A DNA stretch of 64,000 nucleotides from Parasediminibacterium sp051861445 (lineage in GTDB: Bacteria > Bacteroidota > Bacteroidia > Chitinophagales > Chitinophagaceae): contig JBHYCS010000018.1 in NCBI GenBank assembly GCA_051861445.1, positions 1-64,000 of the forward strand. The letters are read 5' to 3'. The notes under the pieces are model-generated. The model was given only the letters and a program-made list of their open reading frames with translations, made no database searches and was not told the DNA's origin. Of the stretch, positions 34,985-42,806 are shown piece after piece. Every line of letters starts with the position of its first letter. Positions within the stretch are counted from its first letter, which is position 1. The position numbers and the translations under genes are program-made.

Positions 34985-36808
34985 TTAGTGAAGGTTGATG
35001 ATTTTATCTTTTGGATATTTGATTGAATAAATGAATTTCACTTTTTTGCTTTCATTTGGTAATAAACGAATTTCCCAATTTAAAATTCCTAAGTCTGTAT
35101 TGATAACTGCAGCATTTGTTTCTATTAATTCTACTTCAATTTCTTTGGTTGTGCTTAATGGAAATTGATCTTTCAGTTGTAATAAAACGGTATCGTTTTT
35201 ATTGTTTTTTAAGGAAATTTCATAAGTAAAACGTTGATGTTTGTTAGAACCTAAAAATTGAGTGCTGCTATAATCTGCCAATTTATTTCGTTGAATAACG
35301 ATGCGTTTATCTCTTCCTAATGTAAGTTGAAGCGTATCTTTTGTAGCATTTGGGTCTATAAACGATTTGCCAATATAGGTTCCTTCTACAATAATATTCG
35401 CAGATCCTGGTAGTAAGTTTAATTGCTCCCAATCTGCAATTTCTGCTATTGCATATACCTCTTTATCAATTTTAGGTACAGCATAATGTTTGTAAATAGA
35501 TGCTGCTTGTATGGTTTTTAAAATGGCCGTTTGTGCTTTTCCATTCGATGCAATATCATAGGGCAAATCAATATCGAATTGAATGTTTAAGTTGTTATCT
35601 GCAATAGAAACATAGTCGTCTAATCCATCTTTTAAGGTTACTATTATTACACCATTGCTGCCTCTAGAACCATAAATAGCGGTTGCAGATGCATCTTTAA
35701 TAACGTCTATTTTTTTAATTGCATTGGGTGAAATTTTTTTAAACTCCGATTCTTCCATTGGAGAGCCATTTACCACATACATTGGTTTTGCATCTTTATT
35801 GCTTGAAGAATAACCCCTAACAATCACTTTTTCTTCTAAATCTGCATGTTCATATTTATTTTCTTTTACACTAGTTCCAGCTACTCTTCCTGATAAAACT
35901 GCATCTATACTATTTGTGGCAGATAATGATTTATTAAACTGTTGAATAGGATTAATATATGCTAAAAACCAACTTTGCAATAATGGTGCATTACCAAATT
36001 GAGAAGGTGTAGCGGTAGAAAGCGATAATTTTACTTGTTTCCAATCAATGCCAGATGTTTGATGAATATTGGCTTTGTATACAATTGAAATCGGTTTTTT
36101 AAAGTCATCAACCTTTACATCGTAATTGGGTGTCCAATACGCATTTGGGGTAACATAAGAAATTTCAAAATCATATTTGCCAGCAGTGGGTGCGTTTAAT
36201 TGAACAGCAATATTTCCTGTTTTTTGTACGTTTAAGTTTTCTTGTTCTTGAATTTGTGATTCTATTTTTCTAATCGTTTCTTGTAGTTTTTGTTCTTTCT
36301 TTCTTAACCCACCTATTTCTAGTAAAAGTTCATTCGATTTTTGTTTGTAATAGTCCATCAGCTTCATCAATTCTGCTACACTCAGTCCATTTTGTACACC
36401 TTTTATATCTTTATTGTTATTGAGTACATCTAATAAACTAACTGCATTTTGAAGTTGTATATTAAGTTTTTCATTCTCAGATTTTAATATTTGTACAGAA
36501 TCTTCAAGAAGTAAAATTTTGGCTGATTTTATTGGTGGCTGAAGAAAATTGTTTCCAAATTCAACACCCATAATCGATATAGCTGTTGAGGTTTTTATTT
36601 GAATACTGTTTACATCAATAATATTGCTTACATTTTCAAATACAATATTATTAATGCCTTGCTTTAAATTTATACTTGCTAGGTGCATCATTTCTGCACC
36701 TGATTGATATACAATTACTGATTTTAGTTTAGTATTTGTGTTTTGTGCGTTTGCTGTTACAATAATCAAGGCTACAGTTGTAAAACAGCTCATTATTAGC
36801 TTCATCAT
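34985..36808 (-). CDS. MuiA-like DUF4139 protein with embedded SusC plug
   Basis: 607 residues. Signal peptide (1-21); DUF4140 N-terminal region (about 27-125, VIVYQSGAEMMHLASINLKQG); a coiled coil (about 145-195); and DUF4139 (from about 215 on, SYVTPNAYWTPNYDVKVDD). DUF4139 is interrupted at about 298-395 by a TonB-receptor plug segment: DAVLSGRVAGTSV, VIVRGYSSSNKDAKPMYVVNG, IKKIDVIKDASATAIYGSRG and SNGVIIVTLK, nearly identical to the SusC/RagA signature. No barrel follows. DUF4139 then resumes to the end. The function of either part in this context is unknown; envelope-surface interactions are likely. Confidence 0.85.
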   Translation of the reverse strand: MMKLIMSCFTTVALIIVTANAQNTNTKLKSVIVYQSGAEMMHLASINLKQGINNIVFENVSNIIDVNSIQIKTSTAISIMGVEFGNNFLQPPIKSAKILLLEDSVQILKSENEKLNIQLQNAVSLLDVLNNNKDIKGVQNGLSVAELMKLMDYYKQKSNELLLEIGGLRKKEQKLQETIRKIESQIQEQENLNVQKTGNIAVQLNAPTAGKYDFEISYVTPNAYWTPNYDVKVDDFKKPISIVYKANIHQTSGIDWKQVKLSLSTATPSQFGNAPLLQSWFLAYINPIQQFNKSLSATNSIDAVLSGRVAGTSVKENKYEHADLEEKVIVRGYSSSNKDAKPMYVVNGSPMEESEFKKISPNAIKKIDVIKDASATAIYGSRGSNGVIIVTLKDGLDDYVSIADNNLNIQFDIDLPYDIASNGKAQTAILKTIQAASIYKHYAVPKIDKEVYAIAEIADWEQLNLLPGSANIIVEGTYIGKSFIDPNATKDTLQLTLGRDKRIVIQRNKLADYSSTQFLGSNKHQRFTYEISLKNNKNDTVLLQLKDQFPLSTTKEIEVELIETNAAVINTDLGILNWEIRLLPNESKKVKFIYSIKYPKDKIINLH

Positions 36809-37037
36809 GGTTAAAAAGTTTTAACAATGATGTTTGTATTTAGCTAATTACATATCTCAAGCGTTAAAACCGCGTTAAAGCCAATTGTATGAGAGTAGTA
36901 GTAATTTGGTTTCGTTTTTTATTTTAAGAGAAAGATATTATCCAATAAACAAATGAAAAAAACGTTTCTACGTTGTACAAGGTTAATATTTAACATTATT
37001 AGTTTATTTTCGCCATTATCTTACAAAAGAAAATTGC

Positions 37038-37658
37038 ATGAACAAAGTTTTAATTGCTTCTTTAATAATTGGTGCGTTTGTTTTTGGTTGCAAACCTGCT
37101 AAGCCAGTGGTGGCTGCCAAAACCGAGCCTGTTAAAAAACAAGTAGAAGAAGTAAAGAAAGAAGATGCTTTTATTCCGTTTACTAGAGAATTGTACAACA
37201 TGTTGTTGAGTAATAGAATTGATATTAAAAAAGTTCAATTCTTTATTGATCAGGAAGTAGTGTTATCTAGATATGCCGATAATGGAAAAGTAGAAGTGTC
37301 TGATGGTGTTATTAAAATGGTGAATGGGAAAAATGTAGAAGAACGTAGAATACCTATGTATACACCTGGTGTTTGTGAATTGGTTGAAGGTGATGGATTA
37401 AGAATTAGTTTCGATCCTAAAGGTGGAAATACAATAAAATTCCAAAATACAAGAGCTTATTCTCCTGAAAATTTTACCTTTTCTGGTACAAATTGGAAAG
37501 ATGGTGGTTGTGATATTGATTATGATGGAATAAAATATCGAGCTACAACACCTACAGCAGCAGGAATGTCTGATGTAAAATTAGTTGTAAAAAAGAAAGA
37601 TGTAGATATCAGCGATTTAAAACAACAAACTATTCCTGGAAGAAAAATAGGTGGATAA
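37038..37658 (+). CDS. lipoprotein of unknown function
   Basis: 206 residues. Lipobox (VFGC, Cys about 17) after a signal segment; then a Lys/Glu/Val linker (VVAAKTEPVKKQVEEVKK). The C-terminal part (about 50-190) is a compact beta-rich domain with paired strands (VEVSDGVIKMVNGKNVEERRI, GLRISFDPKGGNTIKFQN, CDIDYDGIKYRATTP). No family name known to me. Single gene, ended by a hairpin. Outer-membrane or periplasm-facing. Confidence 0.75.
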   Translation: MNKVLIASLIIGAFVFGCKPAKPVVAAKTEPVKKQVEEVKKEDAFIPFTRELYNMLLSNRIDIKKVQFFIDQEVVLSRYADNGKVEVSDGVIKMVNGKNVEERRIPMYTPGVCELVEGDGLRISFDPKGGNTIKFQNTRAYSPENFTFSGTNWKDGGCDIDYDGIKYRATTPTAAGMSDVKLVVKKKDVDISDLKQQTIPGRKIGG

Positions 37659-37680
37659 TATTACCTGATTGGATAAAATT

Positions 37681-37715
37681 AAAAAAGGACAACTAAGCAA
37701 TGGTTGTCCTTTTTT
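37681..37715. terminator. hairpin terminator
   Basis: A 13-bp stem (AAAAAAGGACAAC / GTTGTCCTTTTTT) with a 9-nt loop and T-tract lies between the lipoprotein gene and thrC on the other strand. Confidence 0.85.
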
Positions 37716-37736
37716 TGTGAATATTTAAATATGTAC

Positions 37737-39032
37737 TTATCTATTGAGTAACCATTCTTTTAAATCTTCAAAACTTGCATTCATAACAACACTCTCTTTG
37801 TTTAAGCTTAATAAATGTTGTACTTGTTCAGGATATTCTGGTGCAACACCTGTAGCTTGCTCTACAGTATCTGGAAATTTAATCGGATGAGCCGTTTCTA
37901 AAATCATTCCTTTATCACTACTATTTTTTTGTAAATATTCATCAAGGGCATAATAGGCTACAGCACCATGAGGGTCTAATGTATAGTGAAATTGTTGGTA
38001 CACATCTTTGATAGTTTTAGCAGTAATACTATCACTAATACTTACGCTACTAAATACATTTTTTAACGCACTAAATTGTTGATGAAATAATTCTAGAATA
38101 CGTATAAAATTACTCGGATTACCAACATCCATTGCATTAGAAATAGTTGCAACTGCTGCTTTAGGTTCGTACACTTGTGTATTCATAAAGTTTGGAACTA
38201 CATCATTTGCATTGCAAGCTGCTATAAAATGTTTTACTGGTAATCCTGAAACATGTGCTAGAATTCCGGCACAAATATTTCCAAAATTTCCACTTGGTAC
38301 ACAAATTACGGGTGCTTGCTCTTGTTGCCATTGTTGATAAGCAAAAAAGTAATACAACTGTTGAGGTAACCATCTTGCAACATTAATAGAATTGGCAGAC
38401 GTAAGTGAAAGTTTTTGATTGAGTTGTGCATCGGCAAAAACTTGCTTTACCATAGCTTGGCAATCATCGAAAGTGCCATCTACTTCAATAGCAGTAATGT
38501 TTTTGCCTAAAGTAGTTAACTGTAATTCTTGTATTTTGCTTACCTTACCAGAAGGGTATAAAATAACCACATCTATTCCATCAACACCTAAAAAACCATT
38601 TGCTACAGCTCCTCCTGTATCGCCTGAAGTTGCTACTAAAACAGTTGTGTGGTGATAAGAGTTTCTATTAAAATATCCCAAACATCTACTCATAAATCTT
38701 GCACCAACATCTTTAAAAGCCAAAGTAGGGCCATGAAATAATTCTAATGAAGAAATATTTTCAGAAATTTTTGCTAATGGAAAATTAAAGTTGATTGTTT
38801 GTGACACAATTTCTTGCAAAACATTATCTGGAATACTATCGCCTACATAGGGTTTCATTACTGTGAAACCTATTTCTTCTTTGCTATATTTCTGAATATT
38901 ATCGATAAAACCTACTGGTAAAGATGGAATGTGTTCAGGAAAATAAAGTCCTTTATCAGGTGCTTGTCCACGTAAAGCAGCTTCTGCAAAACTTACTTTT
39001 GGCGATTGTTGATTGAGGCTATAATAGAGCAT
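37737..39032 (-). CDS. thrC: threonine synthase
   Basis: 431 residues, PLP enzyme making threonine from O-phosphohomoserine. N-terminal MLYYSLNQQSPKVSFAEA..LRGQAPDKGLYFPEHIP; PLP lysine in LFHGPTLAFKDVGARF; GDTGGAVANGF and PSGNFGNICAG bind cofactor and phosphate. It is the last gene of thrA-thrB-thrC, 99 bp beyond thrB. That gap carries AT-rich repeats. Confidence 0.96.
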   Translation of the reverse strand: MLYYSLNQQSPKVSFAEAALRGQAPDKGLYFPEHIPSLPVGFIDNIQKYSKEEIGFTVMKPYVGDSIPDNVLQEIVSQTINFNFPLAKISENISSLELFHGPTLAFKDVGARFMSRCLGYFNRNSYHHTTVLVATSGDTGGAVANGFLGVDGIDVVILYPSGKVSKIQELQLTTLGKNITAIEVDGTFDDCQAMVKQVFADAQLNQKLSLTSANSINVARWLPQQLYYFFAYQQWQQEQAPVICVPSGNFGNICAGILAHVSGLPVKHFIAACNANDVVPNFMNTQVYEPKAAVATISNAMDVGNPSNFIRILELFHQQFSALKNVFSSVSISDSITAKTIKDVYQQFHYTLDPHGAVAYYALDEYLQKNSSDKGMILETAHPIKFPDTVEQATGVAPEYPEQVQHLLSLNKESVVMNASFEDLKEWLLNR

Positions 39033-39044
39033 TTTAATTTATGG

Positions 39045-39131
39045 GTTATGAGTTATAAGTTATGAGTTATAAATTATTAGTTGATTCAAGATGCTATTGC
39101 ATAATCAGTTAATAATTCATCACTCATAATT
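39045..39131. repeat. AT-rich tandem and inverted repeats between thrB and thrC
   Basis: A 14-bp unit (GTTATGAGTTATAA) is repeated in tandem at 39045-39072. A 25-nt arm at 39058-39082 is an imperfect inverted copy of 39107-39131 (20 of 25 matching), enough to form a stem-loop within the operon. Confidence 0.7.
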
Positions 39132-40049
39132 CTAAATTTGTTTTACACCTTCTTGATTTATAGTAGTTAAATGGGTTTGATAATCTAAACCAATTCGATT
39201 GTACACATCTTGCATAACGCTTTCTACATTTTTTGCTGTTTCGGCATCTTTGCTGAGCATAAAAATTGATGGGCCGCTTCCGCTAATTCCACCGCCTAAA
39301 GCACCGGCATCTTTACATTTTTGTTTTATTTCTGCAAACCCTGGAATTAAAATACTACGAACAGGTTCTATAATTACATCTTCTAAACTTCTTCCTATTA
39401 AATCATAATCATGTTGAATAAAACCTGCTACCAAACCAGCAATATTGCCCCATTGTTTAATAGCATCTTTCAACAAAACATTTTGTTTTAAAATTTGACG
39501 AGCATCTGCTGTACGAACTTCAATTTGTGGATGCACCACTGTAACATGCAGTGGTGGTGCATCGATACTAATGATATCTAAAGGAAAAATTGAACGAATT
39601 AAAGTAACACCGCCGTAAATGGCAGGAGCAATATTATCGGCATGTTTTACACCACTTGCTACTTTTTCGCCAAACATTGCAAAACGTACCAAATCGCTTT
39701 TAGAGAAACGATTCTCCAATAACATATTTGCCGCAACAACGGGTCCTGCTGCACTTGCTGCACTTGAACCAATTCCGCTTCCTGGTTTTACAACTTTTTT
39801 ACTGATTACGGTAAAACCTTTCACATCAGGACATTCTTCAAGCATTGCCAATAATGCAGCACCTGAAACGTTTTTTTCAGGATTGGTAGGTAAATTAAAA
39901 TTATCATCATTGATGATTTGAACACCTACTTCATCGCTAATGGAAACGGTAAATTCATCAGTAGGATTATTGAGTGCAAACCCTAAAATATCGAATCCAC
40001 AAACGACATTGGCAACAGTTGCTGGACTTAAAACTTTTATTTGTTTCAT
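39132..40049 (-). CDS. thrB: homoserine kinase
   Basis: 305 residues, GHMP kinase phosphorylating homoserine with ATP. Typical N-terminus (MKQIKVLSPATVANVVCGFDILGFAL), the ATP loop KPGSGIGSSAASAAGPV, and the C-terminal GALGGGISGSGPSIFML. Lies 11 bp after thrA and before thrC in the same operon. Confidence 0.97.
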   Translation of the reverse strand: MKQIKVLSPATVANVVCGFDILGFALNNPTDEFTVSISDEVGVQIINDDNFNLPTNPEKNVSGAALLAMLEECPDVKGFTVISKKVVKPGSGIGSSAASAAGPVVAANMLLENRFSKSDLVRFAMFGEKVASGVKHADNIAPAIYGGVTLIRSIFPLDIISIDAPPLHVTVVHPQIEVRTADARQILKQNVLLKDAIKQWGNIAGLVAGFIQHDYDLIGRSLEDVIIEPVRSILIPGFAEIKQKCKDAGALGGGISGSGPSIFMLSKDAETAKNVESVMQDVYNRIGLDYQTHLTTINQEGVKQI

Positions 40050-40060
40050 ATGAATAGTTC

Positions 40061-42505
40061 TTAAGCGGTAACCCTCATTATATCTGCAAAAACACCACTA
40101 GCTGTAACATCTGCACCTGCACCTGCACCTTTTACAACCATTGGTTGCTCAGGATAACGTTGTGTATAGAATAATACAATGTTATCTTTTCCATACAAAT
40201 GATAAAAATCGCTGTTAGCAGGAATGTGTTGTAAACCAACAGATGCTTTTCCATTTTCGAATTGTGCCACAAATTTTAACTTGCAATTTTCCGCAGCTGC
40301 AGCATCGTATAAAGCTTTAAAATGAGCTTCATTTTTTTTCATAGCTACATAAAAATCAGCAACGCTTCCATTAAAACATTCTGCCGGTAAAAAGCCATTA
40401 TTGGTAATGTCTTCCATTTCCATTTTATTACCAGCTTCTCTAGCCAAAATCATGATTTTACGCATTACATCAGTGCCTCCTAAATCTAAACGAGGATCTG
40501 GTTCTGTATATCCCTCATCTTGTGCTTGTTTTACAACTTGTGCAAAAGGTTTAGTGCCATCGTAATTATTGAATACAAAGTTTAATGTACCTGATAATAC
40601 AGCTTGAATTTTATTGATTCTATCACCACTTTTTATTAAATCGTTTAAAGTGCCAATAACTGGCAAACCTGCACCCACATTGGTTTCGAATAAATAAGGT
40701 ACGTTGTATTCTTTGGCTAAAGATTTTAAATTTAAGTAGTTCGTAAACACACTAGATGCTGCAATTTTGTTGCAAGCAACTACAGCAATACTTTTAGATA
40801 ATAGTTGTGCATAAACACCCGCAACATCTGCATTAGCGGTAACATCTACAAAAACGCTGTTGCGTAAATTTTTGGCAACAATTCCATCTACAAAACCTTG
40901 TAATGTCATTGGTTCTGCATTTACCAAAGCATCTTTCCAATTGCTTAAATCTATTTCATTACCATTGTCTACAAACAACATTTTTTTGCTTGTAGCAATG
41001 CCTGTAACTCTTACTTGTAAATTTAGATTTTGTAATAAGTATGCTTGTTGTTGTTTGATTTGTTCTATTAATTTACTACCCACATTTCCTGCTCCACAAA
41101 TAAATACGTTTAATTGCTTGTAAGAAGTTTCGAAGAAGGCTTCATGTAAAACATTTACTGCCTTTTTAATATCTTTTAGTGATACAACAGCAGATATATT
41201 TCTTTCGGAAGAACCTTGTGCAATAGCTCTTATATTTATACCATTTCTTCCCAAAGCACTAAACATACGACCTGCGATTCCTGGATGACTTTTCATTTTA
41301 TCACCCACTAGTGCTATAATAGATAAATCTTTTTCAACTTTTAGTGGATCTACTTTCTTGCTTAATAATTCTATTTCAAATGCTTTATCTACAGCAACTT
41401 TTGCTTTATCTAAGTCAACTGTATTAATAGCTACACAAATAGAATGTTCAGATGAACTTTGTGTAATTAAAATAACATTAACTTGTTCATTTGCCAAAGC
41501 TTCAAACAATCTTTTCGAAAATCCAGGAATTCCAACCATTCCACTTCCTTCTAAGCTAAGTAATGCTACTTGATTAATGCTAGAAATACCTGTTATAATT
41601 TCTCCATCTTCTGATGGTTTGTTTTCAATTAAAGTTCCTGCTTCTTGTGGTGCAAATGTGTTTTTTACCCAAATTTGAATATTTTGATCCATTGCTGGTT
41701 GAATGGTAGGAGGGTAAATAACTTTTGCCCCAAAATGCGATAATTCCATTGCTTCTCTGTAAGAAGTATGAGGAATTGTTCTTGCATTAGCAACCCAACG
41801 TGGGTCAGCTGTCATCATGCCTGTAACATCAGTCCAAATTTCTACATCACTTGCTTTTACGGCTGCTGCATAAATAGAAGCAGTATAGTCGCTTCCACCA
41901 CGTCCTAAAGTTGTAGTAAAACCGTTTGCATCACTAGCTATAAAACCAGGTGCAATAAATAATGTGTTACTTGATGCACTAATAATTGCTTGAATGCTTG
42001 CAGTAGTTGCTACAAAATCTACAGCTGCAAAACCAAAATTACTATTGGTTTTTATAGCTTTTCTGCTATCAATCCATTCAATGGCTTTGCCAGTAGATTG
42101 TATATAAAATGAAATTATTTTAGAAGATAATAATTCACCAAAACTGATGATTCTATCTTTTGTTCTAGCAGATAATTCTCCCAATCTAAACACACCTTCA
42201 CAAATATCTTCTAGTTCATTAAAGCTTTGTTTAATGCTACTAATGCATCCACTTTGATTATTGATAGGCAATAAAGATTGTGCCGTTTCAATATGTCTTT
42301 TTTCTAATGCTAAAAGAGTTTCTTTATATGATTCTTTGCCATTTGCAGCATCTGTTCCTGTAGCAATTAATAAATCGGTTACGCCGCCTAAAGCAGAAAC
42401 TACTACTATTGAATTGTTGTATTGAGGTTGCAATACAATGTTTACAACTTTTTTTATGTTATCTGCATTGGCTACTGATGAGCCACCAAATTTTAAAACT
42501 TTCAT
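40061..42505 (-). CDS. thrA: bifunctional aspartokinase / homoserine dehydrogenase
   Basis: 814 residues. Aspartokinase domain (about 1-290; MKVLKFGGSSVANADNIKKV, TLGRGGSDYTASIYA), two ACT domains (about 310-460; ALLSLEGSGMVGIPGF, IALVGDKMKSHPGIAGRMF) that normally mediate feedback by threonine, and homoserine dehydrogenase (about 465-814; FICGAGNVGSKLIEQI, NKIAASS, GTLNFVFNNYDG, GYTEPDPRLDLGG). Catalyses the first and third steps from aspartate to threonine. The gene is preceded by a Thr/Ile-rich leader ORF (42607-42693). Confidence 0.97.
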   Translation of the reverse strand: MKVLKFGGSSVANADNIKKVVNIVLQPQYNNSIVVVSALGGVTDLLIATGTDAANGKESYKETLLALEKRHIETAQSLLPINNQSGCISSIKQSFNELEDICEGVFRLGELSARTKDRIISFGELLSSKIISFYIQSTGKAIEWIDSRKAIKTNSNFGFAAVDFVATTASIQAIISASSNTLFIAPGFIASDANGFTTTLGRGGSDYTASIYAAAVKASDVEIWTDVTGMMTADPRWVANARTIPHTSYREAMELSHFGAKVIYPPTIQPAMDQNIQIWVKNTFAPQEAGTLIENKPSEDGEIITGISSINQVALLSLEGSGMVGIPGFSKRLFEALANEQVNVILITQSSSEHSICVAINTVDLDKAKVAVDKAFEIELLSKKVDPLKVEKDLSIIALVGDKMKSHPGIAGRMFSALGRNGINIRAIAQGSSERNISAVVSLKDIKKAVNVLHEAFFETSYKQLNVFICGAGNVGSKLIEQIKQQQAYLLQNLNLQVRVTGIATSKKMLFVDNGNEIDLSNWKDALVNAEPMTLQGFVDGIVAKNLRNSVFVDVTANADVAGVYAQLLSKSIAVVACNKIAASSVFTNYLNLKSLAKEYNVPYLFETNVGAGLPVIGTLNDLIKSGDRINKIQAVLSGTLNFVFNNYDGTKPFAQVVKQAQDEGYTEPDPRLDLGGTDVMRKIMILAREAGNKMEMEDITNNGFLPAECFNGSVADFYVAMKKNEAHFKALYDAAAAENCKLKFVAQFENGKASVGLQHIPANSDFYHLYGKDNIVLFYTQRYPEQPMVVKGAGAGADVTASGVFADIMRVTA

Positions 42506-42598
42506 GGATGAATATGATTTGAAAAGTAATGTGTAATTGAAAAATAGTTCTGATTAAGATGTAACAGCTTTGAGCCCATGGGGTGATATGACAATTTT

Positions 42599-42617
42599 CA
42601 ATCCGCTTAGCGGATTG
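42599..42617 (-). promoter_or_regulatory. hairpin at the stop codon of the thr leader
   Basis: On the minus strand CAATCCGC-TAA-GCGGATTG forms a perfect 8-bp stem whose loop is the leader's stop codon. A ribosome stalled on the preceding Thr and Ile codons would keep it open; a ribosome at the stop would block it. No T-tract follows. Confidence 0.65.
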
Positions 42618-42693
42618 TAATAGTAATAATAATTGTAGACGCAATTATTGCGATTGCTCTAAAGAAAATAAATATTTTTTGCTGTTTTTTCAT
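42607..42693 (-). CDS. thrL: thr operon leader peptide
   Basis: A 28-residue ORF on the minus strand lies 101 bp before thrA. It begins MKKQQKIFIFFR and ends with IASTIIITITIR, with ten Ile and three Thr in all, concentrated at the end. This is the pattern of the E. coli thrL leader, which senses charged Thr-tRNA and Ile-tRNA. It was too short for ordinary gene calling. Two perfect hairpins lie within and just beyond it. A weak -7 candidate (TATCTTAG on the minus strand, 42704-42711) would put the transcript start a few bases before the ATG. It is a candidate transcription-attenuation leader; the terminator itself is not clear. Confidence 0.78.
   Translation of the reverse strand: MKKQQKIFIFFRAIAIIASTIIITITIR
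42628..42649 (-). promoter_or_regulatory. hairpin within the thr leader ORF
   Basis: On the minus strand AATAATTG-CGTCTA-CAATTATT is a perfect 8-bp stem with a 6-nt loop. It covers the run from Ala-Ile-Ile to the Thr-Ile-Ile-Ile control codons and precedes the stop-codon hairpin by about 10 nt. Confidence 0.6.
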
Positions 42694-42806
42694 GTAACGG
42701 GGGCTAAGATAAGAGAATATTTAATACCACTTAAGATTTTTTATTTATTTTCGACCACCAACCGATTCTTGCTCCACCAAAAAACAAGCAGAAAAACACA
42801 ACAATT

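Noticed and set aside
39045..39072. CRISPR-like repeats between thrB and thrC
   Set aside because: Two adjacent 14-bp copies without spacers and no cas genes nearby; simple tandem duplication.
42459..42644. 61-residue minus-strand ORF across the thrA start
   Set aside because: It is out of frame with thrA and overlaps its start; its Leu-rich beginning is a by-product of the leader's Ile codons read in another frame. The 28-residue leader in the proper frame explains the region better.
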